Source: Gammaproteobacteria bacterium
Lineage (GTDB): Bacteria > Pseudomonadota > Gammaproteobacteria > Pseudomonadales > Azotimanducaceae
Direction of reading: 5' to 3'
DNA length: 64,000 nucleotides
Assembly: GCA_021773565.1 (NCBI GenBank)
Contig: JAJFJZ010000013.1
Coordinates: forward strand, 186,001-250,000
Positions within the stretch are counted from its first letter, which is position 1. Every line of letters begins with the position of its first letter. The translations under genes and the position numbers were made by a program. The notes under the pieces are model-generated. The model was not told the origin of the DNA and did not search any database. It saw nothing but the letters and a program-made list of their open reading frames with translations. Below, piece by piece: positions 1-9,421 of the stretch.

Positions 1-61
1 GCAACATACCTGTTGCCATCAAACAGGATAAGAGCAACAGTCTTTTACCCGGTATTAACAT
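1..61 (-). CDS. 5' end of a secreted-protein gene, cut by the window edge
   Basis: Reading leftward from an ATG at 61, twenty codons are visible before the edge. They give a basic start (Met-Leu-Ile-Pro-Gly-Lys-Arg) followed by LLLLSCLMATGML, which looks like the n and h regions of a Sec signal peptide. It lies 19 bp downstream of the pilY1 stop on the same strand, so it probably belongs to the pilin operon, where a further pilus-associated or envelope protein would be expected. The nearby ATG at 68 runs into a stop after seven codons. No clear Shine-Dalgarno sequence is seen. The function cannot be named from this fragment. Confidence 0.5.
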   Translation of the reverse strand, partial: MLIPGKRLLLLSCLMATGML

Positions 62-80
62 CGACCATGTTAGCTTGATT

Positions 81-3000
81 TTACCTGGCATCATCCAGTT
101 CCCTCCAGGACAATCTTCCCGTTTTGCTCTTTCCGCCTTGTGCAACGCGCAGGGAAACCTGTTCATCTCCACCACTAAGGAACAGGAAGTCGGTGTCACC
201 TTCTCCTAACAATAGAGATGGATCAACGAGACTTCCATTTAGCATATCATTGTCAATTACTATTCCAACAGAATACCCGTTTACGAGATCGTCATCATCA
301 ATCACGCCATCGTTATTGAAATCAAAAAGTGGCCCCTCGGAATTTCCACCGGTTAAAGAATTAACCGGAAAAATCGCGCCCGGTGGTGCCAGTAAACAAC
401 TGTTATCATCGCGGGGAACAATGGTGGTAATCAAAATCTCATCACCACGGGGGATAATGCGTCGGATAGCTCTTTCGCCCGGATATTGCGCATCGGGAGC
501 AGCCAGACCCGTTGTATCAGGGTTCGCATTTCCTTGCACTGTTAGCGCAGGTCTTTCGACATCAAAATCAAAATACCAACCATAGGTGCCGGGATTACCG
601 GCTGCATCATCTGCCTGATATTCCACAGCATTATTTGTAATGCGACGTAGGCGATTAAATGGAACAACAGACTCATCGTAAACATTGCTAATAGTTTGTT
701 GCACCAGGCGGAGTGATTTGGAATCACTATTGGCAGTGGGGGGGTTCAATTCGCCCGCGCCTCGGTCCCAAATTCCGTATACTGACTGTATATCTTTCGA
801 AACCGCATCCGCATCGGTGATAAAGCTACCAGTGGCAAAGATAACAATAAAACCTTCCTGGGTAGGATGTTTGCGCACATAGGGTTGCACTGTGATAGGT
901 TGTCGATTGGTAACACCTCCGGCGGTGTAGGTCGCCTGAAAGAGCTTGGTTGTTGTCCACTTGCTTTTATCTGAATCAGAAATATCAAAACGATATAGAT
1001 TACCAAACAGATCTCCAGCATAGACCAGATCCGCAGTACCGTTGAGATCTTCATCGATAATAGCGGGCACTCCCAAACCATTGGGCAAGCCTGCCAGAGT
1101 ATCAGGGACTGCACGTACTCCTTCCCCGGTATCAAGTTTATAAAAGTCCGAGGAACTCCAGGTACCATCCAGACCTCCATCCAGGTTTAGCATAAACAAC
1201 TTCGCTATTCCCGCAGTACTGTTATAGCCATTGCCAAAAATCGCTGCCCAGATATTGTCTCCACCAGAGACAACATTGGTCATCACCAATTGAGCCGGGC
1301 TGTACGTAAATCCCAGATCCTTAACGGGCAGGCCAAAATTATCTACCCAGGTACCACCACCCAATGGTTGGCCACTGCTATCTAGCGGATAGGAATCATC
1401 CGCATCTGTAAACTCCCACAGCACCGTGTCCAGCGCAGCACTTTCGCTGGAATAGTCGCCTGCTGGATCTGATATATTTAGTGCATAATAACCCTTACCA
1501 CCCGAACCCAAACCGCCTACAAGAACGGTATTCCAGGTACGCGTTGCCGAGGCTTTGGATCGCGGCATAAATACATCTTCAATAGTGGGGGTAGCATCCA
1601 CAAAAAACTTATGAGCATAAGTAATCGAGGTCAAACCAACCACTTGATTGGCAAAATTTTGCGAACTATCGACAAGTTTGTTTGGAATATAGGCGAATTT
1701 TTCTCTTCCGTTATCAGCATCAAACGCATGCAACATCCCATCGTTTGCGCCTACATAAACGATAGGTTTACGAGTTTGGTTGGATGCTGCAAAATCTGAA
1801 TACAAATCTCCGCTACTATCTGGAAATGGATTCTGGTCTCTTCGCGACGCCCTCGACGACTGAACATACTGGGGTGCTGAATGTACAATATCTCCAATCA
1901 ATCCATCCCGTTCCGGTCTGGTTCTAAGTACGCCCAAAGGTTGCTCGTTGCTTCGATCTCCCCGCACAAAATTGGTTTCAGCTTCCGAAAGATTAACCAG
2001 GTGATCTGTACTTAAAGACCCAAACCTAAAGGGAATAGCTGAGTTCACTGTTCTGTCGTAAGTTGCGATAATTCGGGTGGCATGATCGCCTCCGTCCATC
2101 TCTTCCGCCGCTCTCCAGATCGGGTTATCTGCATCCACTACCCCGCTTACGGCATTCACATTGAACGCCATAAGGTCTCCGGTATTAAATTTGGGGTTAA
2201 AAAACCCTCGATACTCAACGGTACCATTGCGTAGTGAAGTGGTACTAAAAGCAACAGCACTCACCGACACAGAATCGTCGGTAAATACGTTGAATGCCGT
2301 CTGCAAGGCTTGAGCAAGAGAAACCGGATCATTGGCCTCAAGATACTGGCCGCGCCCATTTACTGCTGCATGCAGCATATCGTCAATTTTTGTCGCAGCA
2401 GATGCCGTAGGGTCAGGCCATGCAAAGGGAGTAGTAAAATCAGTTGGAATAGAATCCGCGTCAACACTGCCTTCCAGTCCAAAACCAATAGTGTAGGTTT
2501 TCATGTGTTGATGCATTACCTGATCATCCACACCAAACGCGGTTGATGAAGCTGCTCGCGTATCAAATTCTGTCGTGGGCACCCCGTCGCTCAATCCCGT
2601 ATGCAGATCGCGCTCATAATAGTACATGGCAATATCAGCAAGCGTACTGGTATAACTGTCCCCAAAAACACCCTCATCAAATTCTGTGCTGGATCCATCA
2701 CCCACAGCGTCAAGATCGTGATTGCCAGGTACGCTGGGGTCATCGCCATTCCACGCGCCATCCGAAAAAAGCAACACGTAGTTGGCCTGACACTGTCCCT
2801 GTGGGGCGGCCTCGACCGGACACTCTGGATCACCGGGATTGGAATCGGAGGTGCTGCCAAAGGAATCGCCGGATTTACATTCAAAATAGCGACCCGCTTT
2901 ATCCAGCGCCTGCCGCAGGGGCGTATTTCCATTGGAGTCTATTTTATAGACCTGATCCATCATGTCTTTCTTGTTGCCGGATCGCATTGAAGCATTCATC

Positions 3001-4967
3001 AAATTTACAGGTAAGGCTTCAGTGGCTTCATTCAGGGCTGCATACCCCAATCTCAATCTGCTGACTTCCGCTACGGTTCTTCCCAGCGCTGCCTTTACGG
3101 TATATTCACGAGATCGGTAGTAGGTAAACCAATTGGCAAAATTCTGTATTTCCTCCGCATAAGTACAGCTCAACGGGATCGCGCAATCCAGACGATCAGG
3201 ACCCCCTGAGAAAGGAGCGTTCGCGCTTGTGATTTCTACTTTGACGTAAGTATCATTCCACGAGGGCAATCCAACTGCATCTGTCCAGTTGTACATGGCC
3301 AGGTAAACGTCTCTATTCTGGATATCTTTTTTGCCATCCAGAACGTTGCTGGTAGTGGGGACTTTTTGCGATGTAAATGTATATGTTGCGGTGAGATCAA
3401 AGAATTGCGGAATTACATCAAAGGCATTCAGGGGTGCTGAGGCCGGATTCACATCCGAAAAATCGTTACCATCACTGTCTAGTCCTATCCAGGGCTCATA
3501 CCTGACTTCTCGATTGTAATATACGGTGTTGTACTGCGGACTACGGCCGCGCCACACACCGTAATCGTTACCAGCGAAATCTGTATCAGCATTCAGGGAA
3601 TCCTCAATTGGTAGCACCCTTCCGGTAACTCCGGTAAAACTATTTGAAGGCAAATCAAGAATATAGCGATACAAGGTTGAAGTTGAGGGTGTAGCTGGAT
3701 CTTTGGTATTTGCATTACGCAGAAAAAATTGACCCGACAATTCATTCGTCATCAAATCCCAATCCATGCTTCCGGAATCATCCATTACAACCAGCACGTT
3801 GGTGTCGGCACTAATAGCATCTTCAAGGGGAACATCGGCCAGGTCGTAGATAAACTGGACTTCCCCGGGAGGCGCTGGTGCAGGTGGGGGTGCTGCCGCA
3901 AGCACCGTAATGCTAACTACAACTGTTTGCGAGAGTGCGGCGCCATCAAAAAACTGAATTTCGAACTCATCAATCCCGACAAAGGAAACATCAGGTACAT
4001 AACTGAACGCTCCATCTGCTTGAACTACCAGCGCGGTATTCGGATACAGCAATTCGCCCGTATCTGCATCCACAAGGGTAGATGAAAGGGCGCTGCCAAG
4101 CGCCAATACTGTCACAACGTCTCCGTCGTAATCGATGGCAGAGGCCAACAACCCGTTGAGGGCACTAATATCCAAAAAGGTGGCCTGGGGTATCGTATAG
4201 GAAATATTGCTAACCAAAACCGGCGCATCATTTACCGCATTAACAGTTACACTCACGTTGGCTGTAGAAAAATCACCATCCGCGTCCGTTAGCGTATATG
4301 TGAAAAAATCGGCACCAGCGAAATTATCTTTTGGGGTATATGTTATCTGGGATCCGCTTATAGAAAGGGAGCCATTAGGCAATGTGACTAAATCGCCAGA
4401 ATCATCCAGCACAGACGTTGGCGTACTTTCAGAACTGTGCGGAAAACTGATCCCATCGAGCATTAAGGTTACTCCGTATGCCGTAATACTATTTTCCGGA
4501 TCACCCAGAGTATCATTGCTCAATACATCAAGCGTAGCCGTCCCGTCTTCTTCCAATACCATCACGTCATCAAAGGCTTCTGGTATATCGTTCACAGAAC
4601 TTACGGTGAGGCTGAGCGTGTCGCTAACTGAATCACCGTCAGGATTGCTAGCCTGGACCACAATCATCACCACACCATTCATTTGGCTGGCAAAGACCAG
4701 GGAAAGCGCTTTGCCCGGTCCCTGCAAGCTGTCAATGATTGCAGCGTTTACCAGCCCGGGATTATTATTGGAAACAATAGCGTAGCTAAGAACCTGTCCA
4801 TCGGGATCGGAGAATACATCTTGTAATTCTATGACCAGATCGGGAGAATCTTCAGCCGCCGAGAGCGAACCCAACGGTGTATCCACCACAGGATTTTCAG
4901 CAAATACCACGGGGCCAGCCAACAGCGCAAGCAGAAAACAAGCCGTAAGGGTAAATTTACGCCCCAT
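81..4967 (-). CDS. pilY1: PilY1-like type IV pilus tip adhesin/assembly protein
   Basis: Large secreted protein of 1628 residues. It begins with a Sec signal peptide (MGRKFTLTACFLLALLAG, cleavage near AFA/FAE). Residues about 30-365 form tandem cadherin-like or Ig-like modules, with phrases such as DPDGQVLSYAI, VLEEDGTATLDVLSNDT and DADGDFSTANVSVTV, ending in a proline-rich linker. A von Willebrand A-like domain follows with the metal site DDSGS at 396-400. The C-terminal half carries the PilY1 beta-propeller (IVYVGANDGMLHAFD) and an Asp-rich calcium-loop-like stretch near 1549-1561 (DFNNDGVIDDDD). PilY1 acts at the cell surface in pilus extension, adhesion and surface sensing. It is the last complete gene of the minor pilin operon, as in Pseudomonas. 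The N-terminal modules make it longer than usual PilY1 proteins. Start supported by GGAA seven bases before the ATG. Confidence 0.9.
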   Translation of the reverse strand: MGRKFTLTACFLLALLAGPVVFAENPVVDTPLGSLSAAEDSPDLVIELQDVFSDPDGQVLSYAIVSNNNPGLVNAAIIDSLQGPGKALSLVFASQMNGVVMIVVQASNPDGDSVSDTLSLTVSSVNDIPEAFDDVMVLEEDGTATLDVLSNDTLGDPENSITAYGVTLMLDGISFPHSSESTPTSVLDDSGDLVTLPNGSLSISGSQITYTPKDNFAGADFFTYTLTDADGDFSTANVSVTVNAVNDAPVLVSNISYTIPQATFLDISALNGLLASAIDYDGDVVTVLALGSALSSTLVDADTGELLYPNTALVVQADGAFSYVPDVSFVGIDEFEIQFFDGAALSQTVVVSITVLAAAPPPAPAPPGEVQFIYDLADVPLEDAISADTNVLVVMDDSGSMDWDLMTNELSGQFFLRNANTKDPATPSTSTLYRYILDLPSNSFTGVTGRVLPIEDSLNADTDFAGNDYGVWRGRSPQYNTVYYNREVRYEPWIGLDSDGNDFSDVNPASAPLNAFDVIPQFFDLTATYTFTSQKVPTTSNVLDGKKDIQNRDVYLAMYNWTDAVGLPSWNDTYVKVEITSANAPFSGGPDRLDCAIPLSCTYAEEIQNFANWFTYYRSREYTVKAALGRTVAEVSRLRLGYAALNEATEALPVNLMNASMRSGNKKDMMDQVYKIDSNGNTPLRQALDKAGRYFECKSGDSFGSTSDSNPGDPECPVEAAPQGQCQANYVLLFSDGAWNGDDPSVPGNHDLDAVGDGSSTEFDEGVFGDSYTSTLADIAMYYYERDLHTGLSDGVPTTEFDTRAASSTAFGVDDQVMHQHMKTYTIGFGLEGSVDADSIPTDFTTPFAWPDPTASAATKIDDMLHAAVNGRGQYLEANDPVSLAQALQTAFNVFTDDSVSVSAVAFSTTSLRNGTVEYRGFFNPKFNTGDLMAFNVNAVSGVVDADNPIWRAAEEMDGGDHATRIIATYDRTVNSAIPFRFGSLSTDHLVNLSEAETNFVRGDRSNEQPLGVLRTRPERDGLIGDIVHSAPQYVQSSRASRRDQNPFPDSSGDLYSDFAASNQTRKPIVYVGANDGMLHAFDADNGREKFAYIPNKLVDSSQNFANQVVGLTSITYAHKFFVDATPTIEDVFMPRSKASATRTWNTVLVGGLGSGGKGYYALNISDPAGDYSSESAALDTVLWEFTDADDSYPLDSSGQPLGGGTWVDNFGLPVKDLGFTYSPAQLVMTNVVSGGDNIWAAIFGNGYNSTAGIAKLFMLNLDGGLDGTWSSSDFYKLDTGEGVRAVPDTLAGLPNGLGVPAIIDEDLNGTADLVYAGDLFGNLYRFDISDSDKSKWTTTKLFQATYTAGGVTNRQPITVQPYVRKHPTQEGFIVIFATGSFITDADAVSKDIQSVYGIWDRGAGELNPPTANSDSKSLRLVQQTISNVYDESVVPFNRLRRITNNAVEYQADDAAGNPGTYGWYFDFDVERPALTVQGNANPDTTGLAAPDAQYPGERAIRRIIPRGDEILITTIVPRDDNSCLLAPPGAIFPVNSLTGGNSEGPLFDFNNDGVIDDDDLVNGYSVGIVIDNDMLNGSLVDPSLLLGEGDTDFLFLSGGDEQVSLRVAQGGKSKTGRLSWRELDDAR

Positions 4968-5035
4968 TTTGCTTTTCCATATCGTTGTTACCCAAAATCA
5001 TTTCCATTGTTCCAATACTCGCCCGCCCACTGGCA

Positions 5036-5566
5036 CTAAAACTTCACACCAAAAGTACTTTGTAAAATAACTCGCGCGTTGGCACTGCCACCAACCCCAC
5101 GGGCTGTAATTCGAAAAACCTCTACACTGTCAATCGACGAGGAATAGGAAGAGCTTTGTAAGTAGGGATTGTTGTCAGTATCTACCGTTGCTACCCACTC
5201 GATTATATACCTGGGAGGCTCATCTACGCCTGCAACTGCCGTTGGCGCTACCACACTGCCACTTCCGGTCCACAACCCGGGGGCATCCCAGTACTCTGTT
5301 GCGGTGTATGGTGCCGACTGGGTATACCCACCGGTGCCGGTTACCGGAAAACTTACATTGGGATCCACCACAGCCTCCAGAAAATCTTCGGCATCACGCA
5401 AGGCGACTTCGGCAGCTTGAAAGGCGAGCACACTATCATGGCTGTTGCGCGCCATACGTTGTTCCAGGCTGGTGGTCTGCACCGAGGAAACGCCTATTAT
5501 TGTCAGAACTAACAACAACACCAGGCTGATGAACAGGACCACACCTTTTTGTTTGTAATAAGTCAT
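5036..5566 (-). CDS. pilX: type IV pilus minor pilin PilX
   Basis: Protein of 176 residues with an N-terminal hydrophobic helix (KGVVLFISLVLLLVLTIIGV) after a short basic leader and the PilX-type continuation SSVQTTSLEQRMARNSHD, in which EQRMA is typical of the family. PilX is a minor pilin that helps prime pilus assembly with PilV, PilW and PilY1 in the inner membrane. The gene follows pilW directly (pilW stop at 5567, pilX start at 5566) and is separated from pilY1 by 68 bp. The processing site is G-V-V-L-F rather than the more usual G-F-T-L-I/V-E, as known for PilX. Position and motifs agree, so the assignment is firm. Confidence 0.9.
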   Translation of the reverse strand: MTYYKQKGVVLFISLVLLLVLTIIGVSSVQTTSLEQRMARNSHDSVLAFQAAEVALRDAEDFLEAVVDPNVSFPVTGTGGYTQSAPYTATEYWDAPGLWTGSGSVVAPTAVAGVDEPPRYIIEWVATVDTDNNPYLQSSSYSSSIDSVEVFRITARGVGGSANARVILQSTFGVKF

Positions 5567-6655
5567 TCAACCATTCCTGACATTTATAGTCTGGGTATAG
5601 GTACGCTCAAGCACCTGGTTGTCTGCCGTAACCGCGTCTACGCTACTTGCAACAATTCTTACGCGGATCGCTCGAATCACGGAATCTGGCGGTTCGGTGC
5701 CCGGAACAAAATACTGATTAACGGAATTGAAAGCATTTGCACTTGTATCAACTCCCAACAAAATCTGAAAATCTTCTATACCCCGAATAAGTTCAACGGG
5801 TGCCGACGCACTGGTTTTACGCCACAGGGACTTGATAGGCACACTCTGGTTGTTGATAAATTCCGGATCGGACGCGAGATAATAAATTTCGCTCAGTACG
5901 CGTGATACGGTTGTTCCCTGCGCGTCAATTGAACGTCCATAAGGGGCATTTAATGCGGATAGTTTTGAGCCAGGAACATTGGAAAATGTACCGGTGCCTC
6001 CTGCGCCATGTGAGAACGTACTCAAGCCGCCCGCACTTGCAACATTCGTCACCTTAAATATTGCGGCCTGCTCACAGTTACTGATTGCCACGATGTCATC
6101 AACCTGGATGTTCAGAGTGCCATCGTCAAAAACTGTAGGGCTATCACCCGGCCCTACCATTGCGTTAATACGACCGCCCGGCACCTGCATATGCCTAAGT
6201 ACCAAAATATCTGAACTGGAATCCAGAGTACCCATGTTGATTCCATTACCCGGAATATGCGTGTTTATCGAGCTTCCGCCACCTAAATTTTGCGGCAATG
6301 AAGTTGCTGACGGGTTAAACGCACCGCCACCCAATCCGTTAAAAGCTTCGATAGGCTGTGTAATATTAAACTCAAAAAGGGCGTTCCAGTTTGTGTTGGG
6401 TAGCGGTCCCAGTGTATTGATAACTTTATCTGCATCCGGATCACAACCGAAATAACCAGCTGATCTGGCGGACCTGGAAATGAAATCCAGAGCAAAGCGC
6501 GCGTTTTCCTGCATGCGGGCCTGGCCATTCAACAAGTTATAGGTCTGGCTGTTGCCTACAAACAGCTGCACTATACCGGCAGTTACCACAACCCCAAGAG
6601 AAAGCGCCAGCATAAGTTCTATCAGTGAAAACCCGCGGGAATTACGTTTGACCAT
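5567..6655 (-). CDS. pilW: type IV pilus minor pilin PilW
   Basis: Protein of 362 residues with a type III signal peptide: a basic leader, then G-FSLIELMLALSLGVVVTAG, with Glu at +5 of the mature protein. The following helix contains LFVGNSQTYNLLNGQARMQE, and FALDFISRSARSAGYFGCD is typical of PilW (long minor pilin with a conserved GYFGC region). It is processed by PilD and inserted in the inner membrane as part of the pilus-priming complex. It lies 11 bp after pilV and abuts pilX. Its length is in the PilW range and clearly above the 150-180 residues of PilV, FimT and PilX. Confidence 0.92.
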   Translation of the reverse strand: MVKRNSRGFSLIELMLALSLGVVVTAGIVQLFVGNSQTYNLLNGQARMQENARFALDFISRSARSAGYFGCDPDADKVINTLGPLPNTNWNALFEFNITQPIEAFNGLGGGAFNPSATSLPQNLGGGSSINTHIPGNGINMGTLDSSSDILVLRHMQVPGGRINAMVGPGDSPTVFDDGTLNIQVDDIVAISNCEQAAIFKVTNVASAGGLSTFSHGAGGTGTFSNVPGSKLSALNAPYGRSIDAQGTTVSRVLSEIYYLASDPEFINNQSVPIKSLWRKTSASAPVELIRGIEDFQILLGVDTSANAFNSVNQYFVPGTEPPDSVIRAIRVRIVASSVDAVTADNQVLERTYTQTINVRNG

Positions 6656-6666
6656 TCAAGGTGCTC

Positions 6667-7197
6667 CTAAACCTGGCTATCAATGCTGATAATACTAACG
6701 TTGGGCTGATTCGATTCCTGCCATTGAACAGTAACGGTAATAACGCCATTTGCCGACACTGATATTGACCCGTCCCCCTGTGGCAATCCCGGCAGATCGG
6801 TTACTGCTGGTAGTACTTCCGCATTTCGAAGATCAGTGCATACATTTTCTGTATTGTAATTTCCAAGTGAACACTTCCAGACCGCTATATCAAAAACAGA
6901 CATCTGCGCTTCGGAACAAGGACCTGCTTCACAATTGGTTGCCGCGGCGGGCACCTGCGCCAGTGAAATATTGTTGTACGCGTTACCAGCTGGTGTACCT
7001 AGCGGGTTAGCCCGGATACGGTCCAGAATCTCATAAGAAAGCTGTACGGCCTGACCCCGTATCAAGGCAGATCCGTTATTTTGCAGGCTCACCACCTGCA
7101 AACCGGTTATTCCAAGCACGCCAACACCCATAACAAGCACTGCGACCAGCAGCTCTATCATGGAAAAGCCTGTATTTCGGGATAGTTCTATGGACAT
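6667..7197 (-). CDS. pilV: type IV pilus modification/minor pilin PilV
   Basis: Protein of 176 residues with a class III prepilin leader: G-FSMIELLVAVLVMGVGVLG, Glu at +5, followed by ITGLQVVSLQNNGSALIRGQ, a typical PilV sequence. PilV is a pseudopilin of the priming complex. The coding region overlaps the fimT 3' end by 10 bp (fimT stop at 7188, pilV start at 7197), indicating translational coupling. A pair of Cys residues in the C-terminal half (CEAGPC, later CSLGNYNTENVC) could form disulfides in the globular head. The order fimT-pilV-pilW-pilX-pilY1 is that of known minor pilin operons. Confidence 0.92.
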   Translation of the reverse strand: MSIELSRNTGFSMIELLVAVLVMGVGVLGITGLQVVSLQNNGSALIRGQAVQLSYEILDRIRANPLGTPAGNAYNNISLAQVPAAATNCEAGPCSEAQMSVFDIAVWKCSLGNYNTENVCTDLRNAEVLPAVTDLPGLPQGDGSISVSANGVITVTVQWQESNQPNVSIISIDSQV

Positions 7198-7697
7198 TCG
7201 AAGTCACCTATATCAACACGCCCGATAGCACTCACCATTGCCTGCCTTCCACGTGCAATTTCCGCATTACACAAGGTAAGCCGATCGGCATTCGGATTTC
7301 CACCCAGACCACCAATCAACATGCCACGGGAATTAAACGTAAGTGTTGCCACATTATTCAGGTTGCCACCAGCGTCAAAAACATTCTGTTCCAGTGCTGT
7401 AAACCTGCGCAGTGCACCTGCACACGTTCCCCCATTGCCAACCACCACACACCAGCCCTGACCCCATTCATTGTCGGAGTCTCCAGCATCAGCAGCCTGC
7501 AAACTTACCGACTGGCCCCGACGCACCGATTCGCTACGAGCCAGTGTAGCTGCAAGTACAAAATCATTTGCAGCTGTGGTAAGTGAACGCTGCGCGATAA
7601 ATTCAGTAAATGAAGGCGCTGCCATGCCCAATAGCACACCAGCGATGGCTAAAGTTACCAGCAATTCGATTAATGTCAGACCGCGCCGGGTATTCAT
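7188..7697 (-). CDS. fimT: minor pilin FimT/FimU (GspH family)
   Basis: Protein of 169 residues with a short leader MNTRRG and the pseudopilin helix LTLIELLVTLAIAGVLLGMA, with Glu at +5 after the cleaved Gly. It belongs to the GspH/FimT family of minor pilins. The frame is open further upstream to 7829, but the start at 7697 is preferred: it gives a leader of normal length, and GGGGAGGG lies about eight bases before it. Upstream codons would add 44 residues unlike any prepilin leader. The next gene, pilV, overlaps its 3' end by 10 bp. FimT and FimU cannot be told apart here. Confidence 0.87.
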   Translation of the reverse strand: MNTRRGLTLIELLVTLAIAGVLLGMAAPSFTEFIAQRSLTTAANDFVLAATLARSESVRRGQSVSLQAADAGDSDNEWGQGWCVVVGNGGTCAGALRRFTALEQNVFDAGGNLNNVATLTFNSRGMLIGGLGGNPNADRLTLCNAEIARGRQAMVSAIGRVDIGDFECP

Positions 7698-7892
7698 GCG
7701 CACCACCCTCCCCAAAGGTTCCTGCAGTCTACGGATATTGCACTGGCTATAGAGAGCAATTGCCGATGTGCGGTCGATTTTTGGGGACGAATGGTCAATT
7801 TTGGGCAGAAATGTACCGTCTATCGCCATTTTTGCCCATTTTGGTCCAGCCAGACACTGATTTGTCTAAACTACCAGCGGAGCGATGAAGTA
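7698..7892. other. Spacer between pilE and fimT
   Basis: This 195-bp gap is the largest inside the pilin operon. On the minus strand it is partly open in the fimT frame but does not encode a recognisable domain. It may contain a promoter for fimT-pilY1, but no convincing -35/-10 pair or sigma-54 site was found. No terminator-like hairpin was seen either. Confidence 0.4.
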
Positions 7893-8417
7893 CTAGTCTT
7901 CCTGCCAATTATCCTCGTTCGCATCATTAAAGTCTGCGTCGTTATTTTCATCCCAGAACTGGCTGGAAGCGCTGTCTATAAGTAATCGCCCATCACCGGC
8001 AATTGCGGATCCGGCCAGGGGGGTTGCAAGAATCTCAAAAGTTGAACCGTCGGCGGGCACATTTTGAATGGTGATGTTGTAACGAAGCGTAGAGCGTGGA
8101 TTGCACATATTCAGGCTAACTGCCCCATTGTCAGCATCCCCGGTGCCATCCCCATCGGTATCGACCTGCCCCGCGTAGCTAAATCCTGATGCGGCGGCCA
8201 AACGCTCCATACCCTGGGCGCATAATAACAAATCTGCCTGAGCCTCCGTCCTAAATGATCGCAGACTGTATTGTGTATAGAGCGGAATCGCTATAACCGA
8301 TATTATCGCTATGATAGTTACCGCAATTAGTATTTCGGTAAGCGTAAAGCCTGCACTTCGGCGGTTTACGAAACTACTCTGGTATTTCAGTTTGCCGCCG
8401 TACTGTTCAGGGTGCAT
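7893..8417 (-). CDS. pilE: PilE-like minor type IV pilin
   Basis: Protein of 174 residues. A leader of about 23 residues ends in Arg-Ser-Ala-Gly, followed by the pilin helix FTLTEILIAVTIIAIISVIA and IPLYTQYSLRSFRTEAQADL. The Y-x7-R-x-EAQ pattern is typical of PilE-type minor pilins. Glu lies at +5 as required for assembly. The C-terminus is rich in Asp and Asn (WDENNDADFNDANED). In Pseudomonas pilE is the last gene of the minor pilin operon; here it is the first, lying between fkpB (31 bp away) and fimT. It could be another PilA-like pilin, but the operon context favours a minor pilin. Confidence 0.82.
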   Translation of the reverse strand: MHPEQYGGKLKYQSSFVNRRSAGFTLTEILIAVTIIAIISVIAIPLYTQYSLRSFRTEAQADLLLCAQGMERLAAASGFSYAGQVDTDGDGTGDADNGAVSLNMCNPRSTLRYNITIQNVPADGSTFEILATPLAGSAIAGDGRLLIDSASSQFWDENNDADFNDANEDNWQED

Positions 8418-8448
8418 TTATTTTCCACCGCTTCGGTTTGCCTTCATG

Positions 8449-8931
8449 TCATTTTCCCGGTTGAACTTCCTCAAGGACTGGCAACAATCCCTGGTAAACT
8501 TCTACAATCCTGAACTCAAAACAGATCGCCCTCCCCGCCAGTGGGTGGTTAAAATCCACACGGACCTGCTCTCCGTGAACTGATTTTACAATGCCCGGAA
8601 GTTCACCTCCAATTGCTGCAAACGAAATCATCAGACCCGGTTCCAGTTGCATATCTTCAGGAAATCGCGACCTTTCGATGAAGTTAATATTGTTGTTGTT
8701 TACACTTCCAAAGGCCTGTTCAGATGGCAACAATACACTGTTGGAATCCCCGGCCTGCAGTCCAAGCAAACAGCGCTCGAATCCTGGTAATAAATTTCCG
8801 TCACCAATTCTCAGCTCAGCCGGTTTTGCGTCACCTGTGCTATCTACAAGTTCACCACTTTCAAGATATAGAGTGAAATGTAACTTTACACGGCTGTTAG
8901 GTCCTATCCTGGCAGCAGCTGCACTACCCAT
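8449..8931 (-). CDS. fkpB: FKBP-type peptidyl-prolyl isomerase SlpA/FkpB
   Basis: Protein of 160 residues of the SlyD/SlpA type of FKBP: RVKLHFTLYLESGELVDST at the start, then the core GDGNLLPGFERCLLGLQAGD, an inserted-in-flap chaperone region (residues about 70-125), and VRVDFNHPLAGRAICFEFRI, where FNHPLAG is the family hallmark. It catalyses prolyl cis-trans isomerisation and acts as a folding helper in the cytoplasm. The gene overlaps the 3' end of lspA by 8 bp. The lspA-fkpB pairing is widely conserved in Proteobacteria. ispH, the usual next gene, is absent. Confidence 0.93.
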   Translation of the reverse strand: MGSAAAARIGPNSRVKLHFTLYLESGELVDSTGDAKPAELRIGDGNLLPGFERCLLGLQAGDSNSVLLPSEQAFGSVNNNNINFIERSRFPEDMQLEPGLMISFAAIGGELPGIVKSVHGEQVRVDFNHPLAGRAICFEFRIVEVYQGLLPVLEEVQPGK

Positions 8932-9421
8932 TACCAGTACCGTTATTCTGAATTGCGGGTTTATTCTTATAGTCCTGGAATATCAGTACTATCCACCCAC
9001 AAGCGCCAACAAACAGCGCGGAATCTGCAAGATTGAATGCGGGAAAATAATAGGTTTGGTAGTGCAACAAGATGAAATCCACCACGTACCCTTCCGATAT
9101 CCGACCCCACAAATTTCCCAAAGCACCACCCAGAACCATCGCATAGGTAAAGCCGGAAAAATGTTCGTCGTGTTTCAGGAGATAAATTTCTCGCACGATA
9201 AATACAGAAAATGCAATCGCGAGGACTATGAACAGCCCAGTTTGCCAACCGCCTGCATCATTAAGAAAACTAAATGCAGCACCCTTATTGTGCCATCTTA
9301 CCAGACTAAAAACCGGCCAGATCGCCCATTGATCACCCAGCGAAAAATTTTCAGTAACCCAGAACTTGGATACCCTGTCCAGGAGCAATACCAGAGCGGC
9401 AAGCAAATACCAGCGTTTCAT
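8924..9421 (-). CDS. lspA: lipoprotein signal peptidase (signal peptidase II)
   Basis: Inner-membrane aspartic protease that removes the signal peptide from diacylated prolipoproteins. The protein has 165 residues from the ATG at 9421, four hydrophobic segments, and the family motifs WHNKGAAFSFL, VLGGALGNLWGRI and VVDFI followed by FNLADSALFVGA. The catalytic Asp pair is in the VVDF and NLAD motifs. The ATG overlaps the ribF stop as ATGA (9418-9421), the best start; an upstream in-frame start would add seven residues. In most gammaproteobacteria ileS lies between ribF and lspA; here the two genes are fused tightly with no ileS. Confidence 0.95.
   Translation of the reverse strand: MKRWYLLAALVLLLDRVSKFWVTENFSLGDQWAIWPVFSLVRWHNKGAAFSFLNDAGGWQTGLFIVLAIAFSVFIVREIYLLKHDEHFSGFTYAMVLGGALGNLWGRISEGYVVDFILLHYQTYYFPAFNLADSALFVGACGWIVLIFQDYKNKPAIQNNGTGNG

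Noticed and set aside
124-585. Plus-strand frame of 153 codons opposite pilY1
   Set aside because: Antisense to a firm gene, Ser- and Pro-rich composition typical of shadow frames, no domain.
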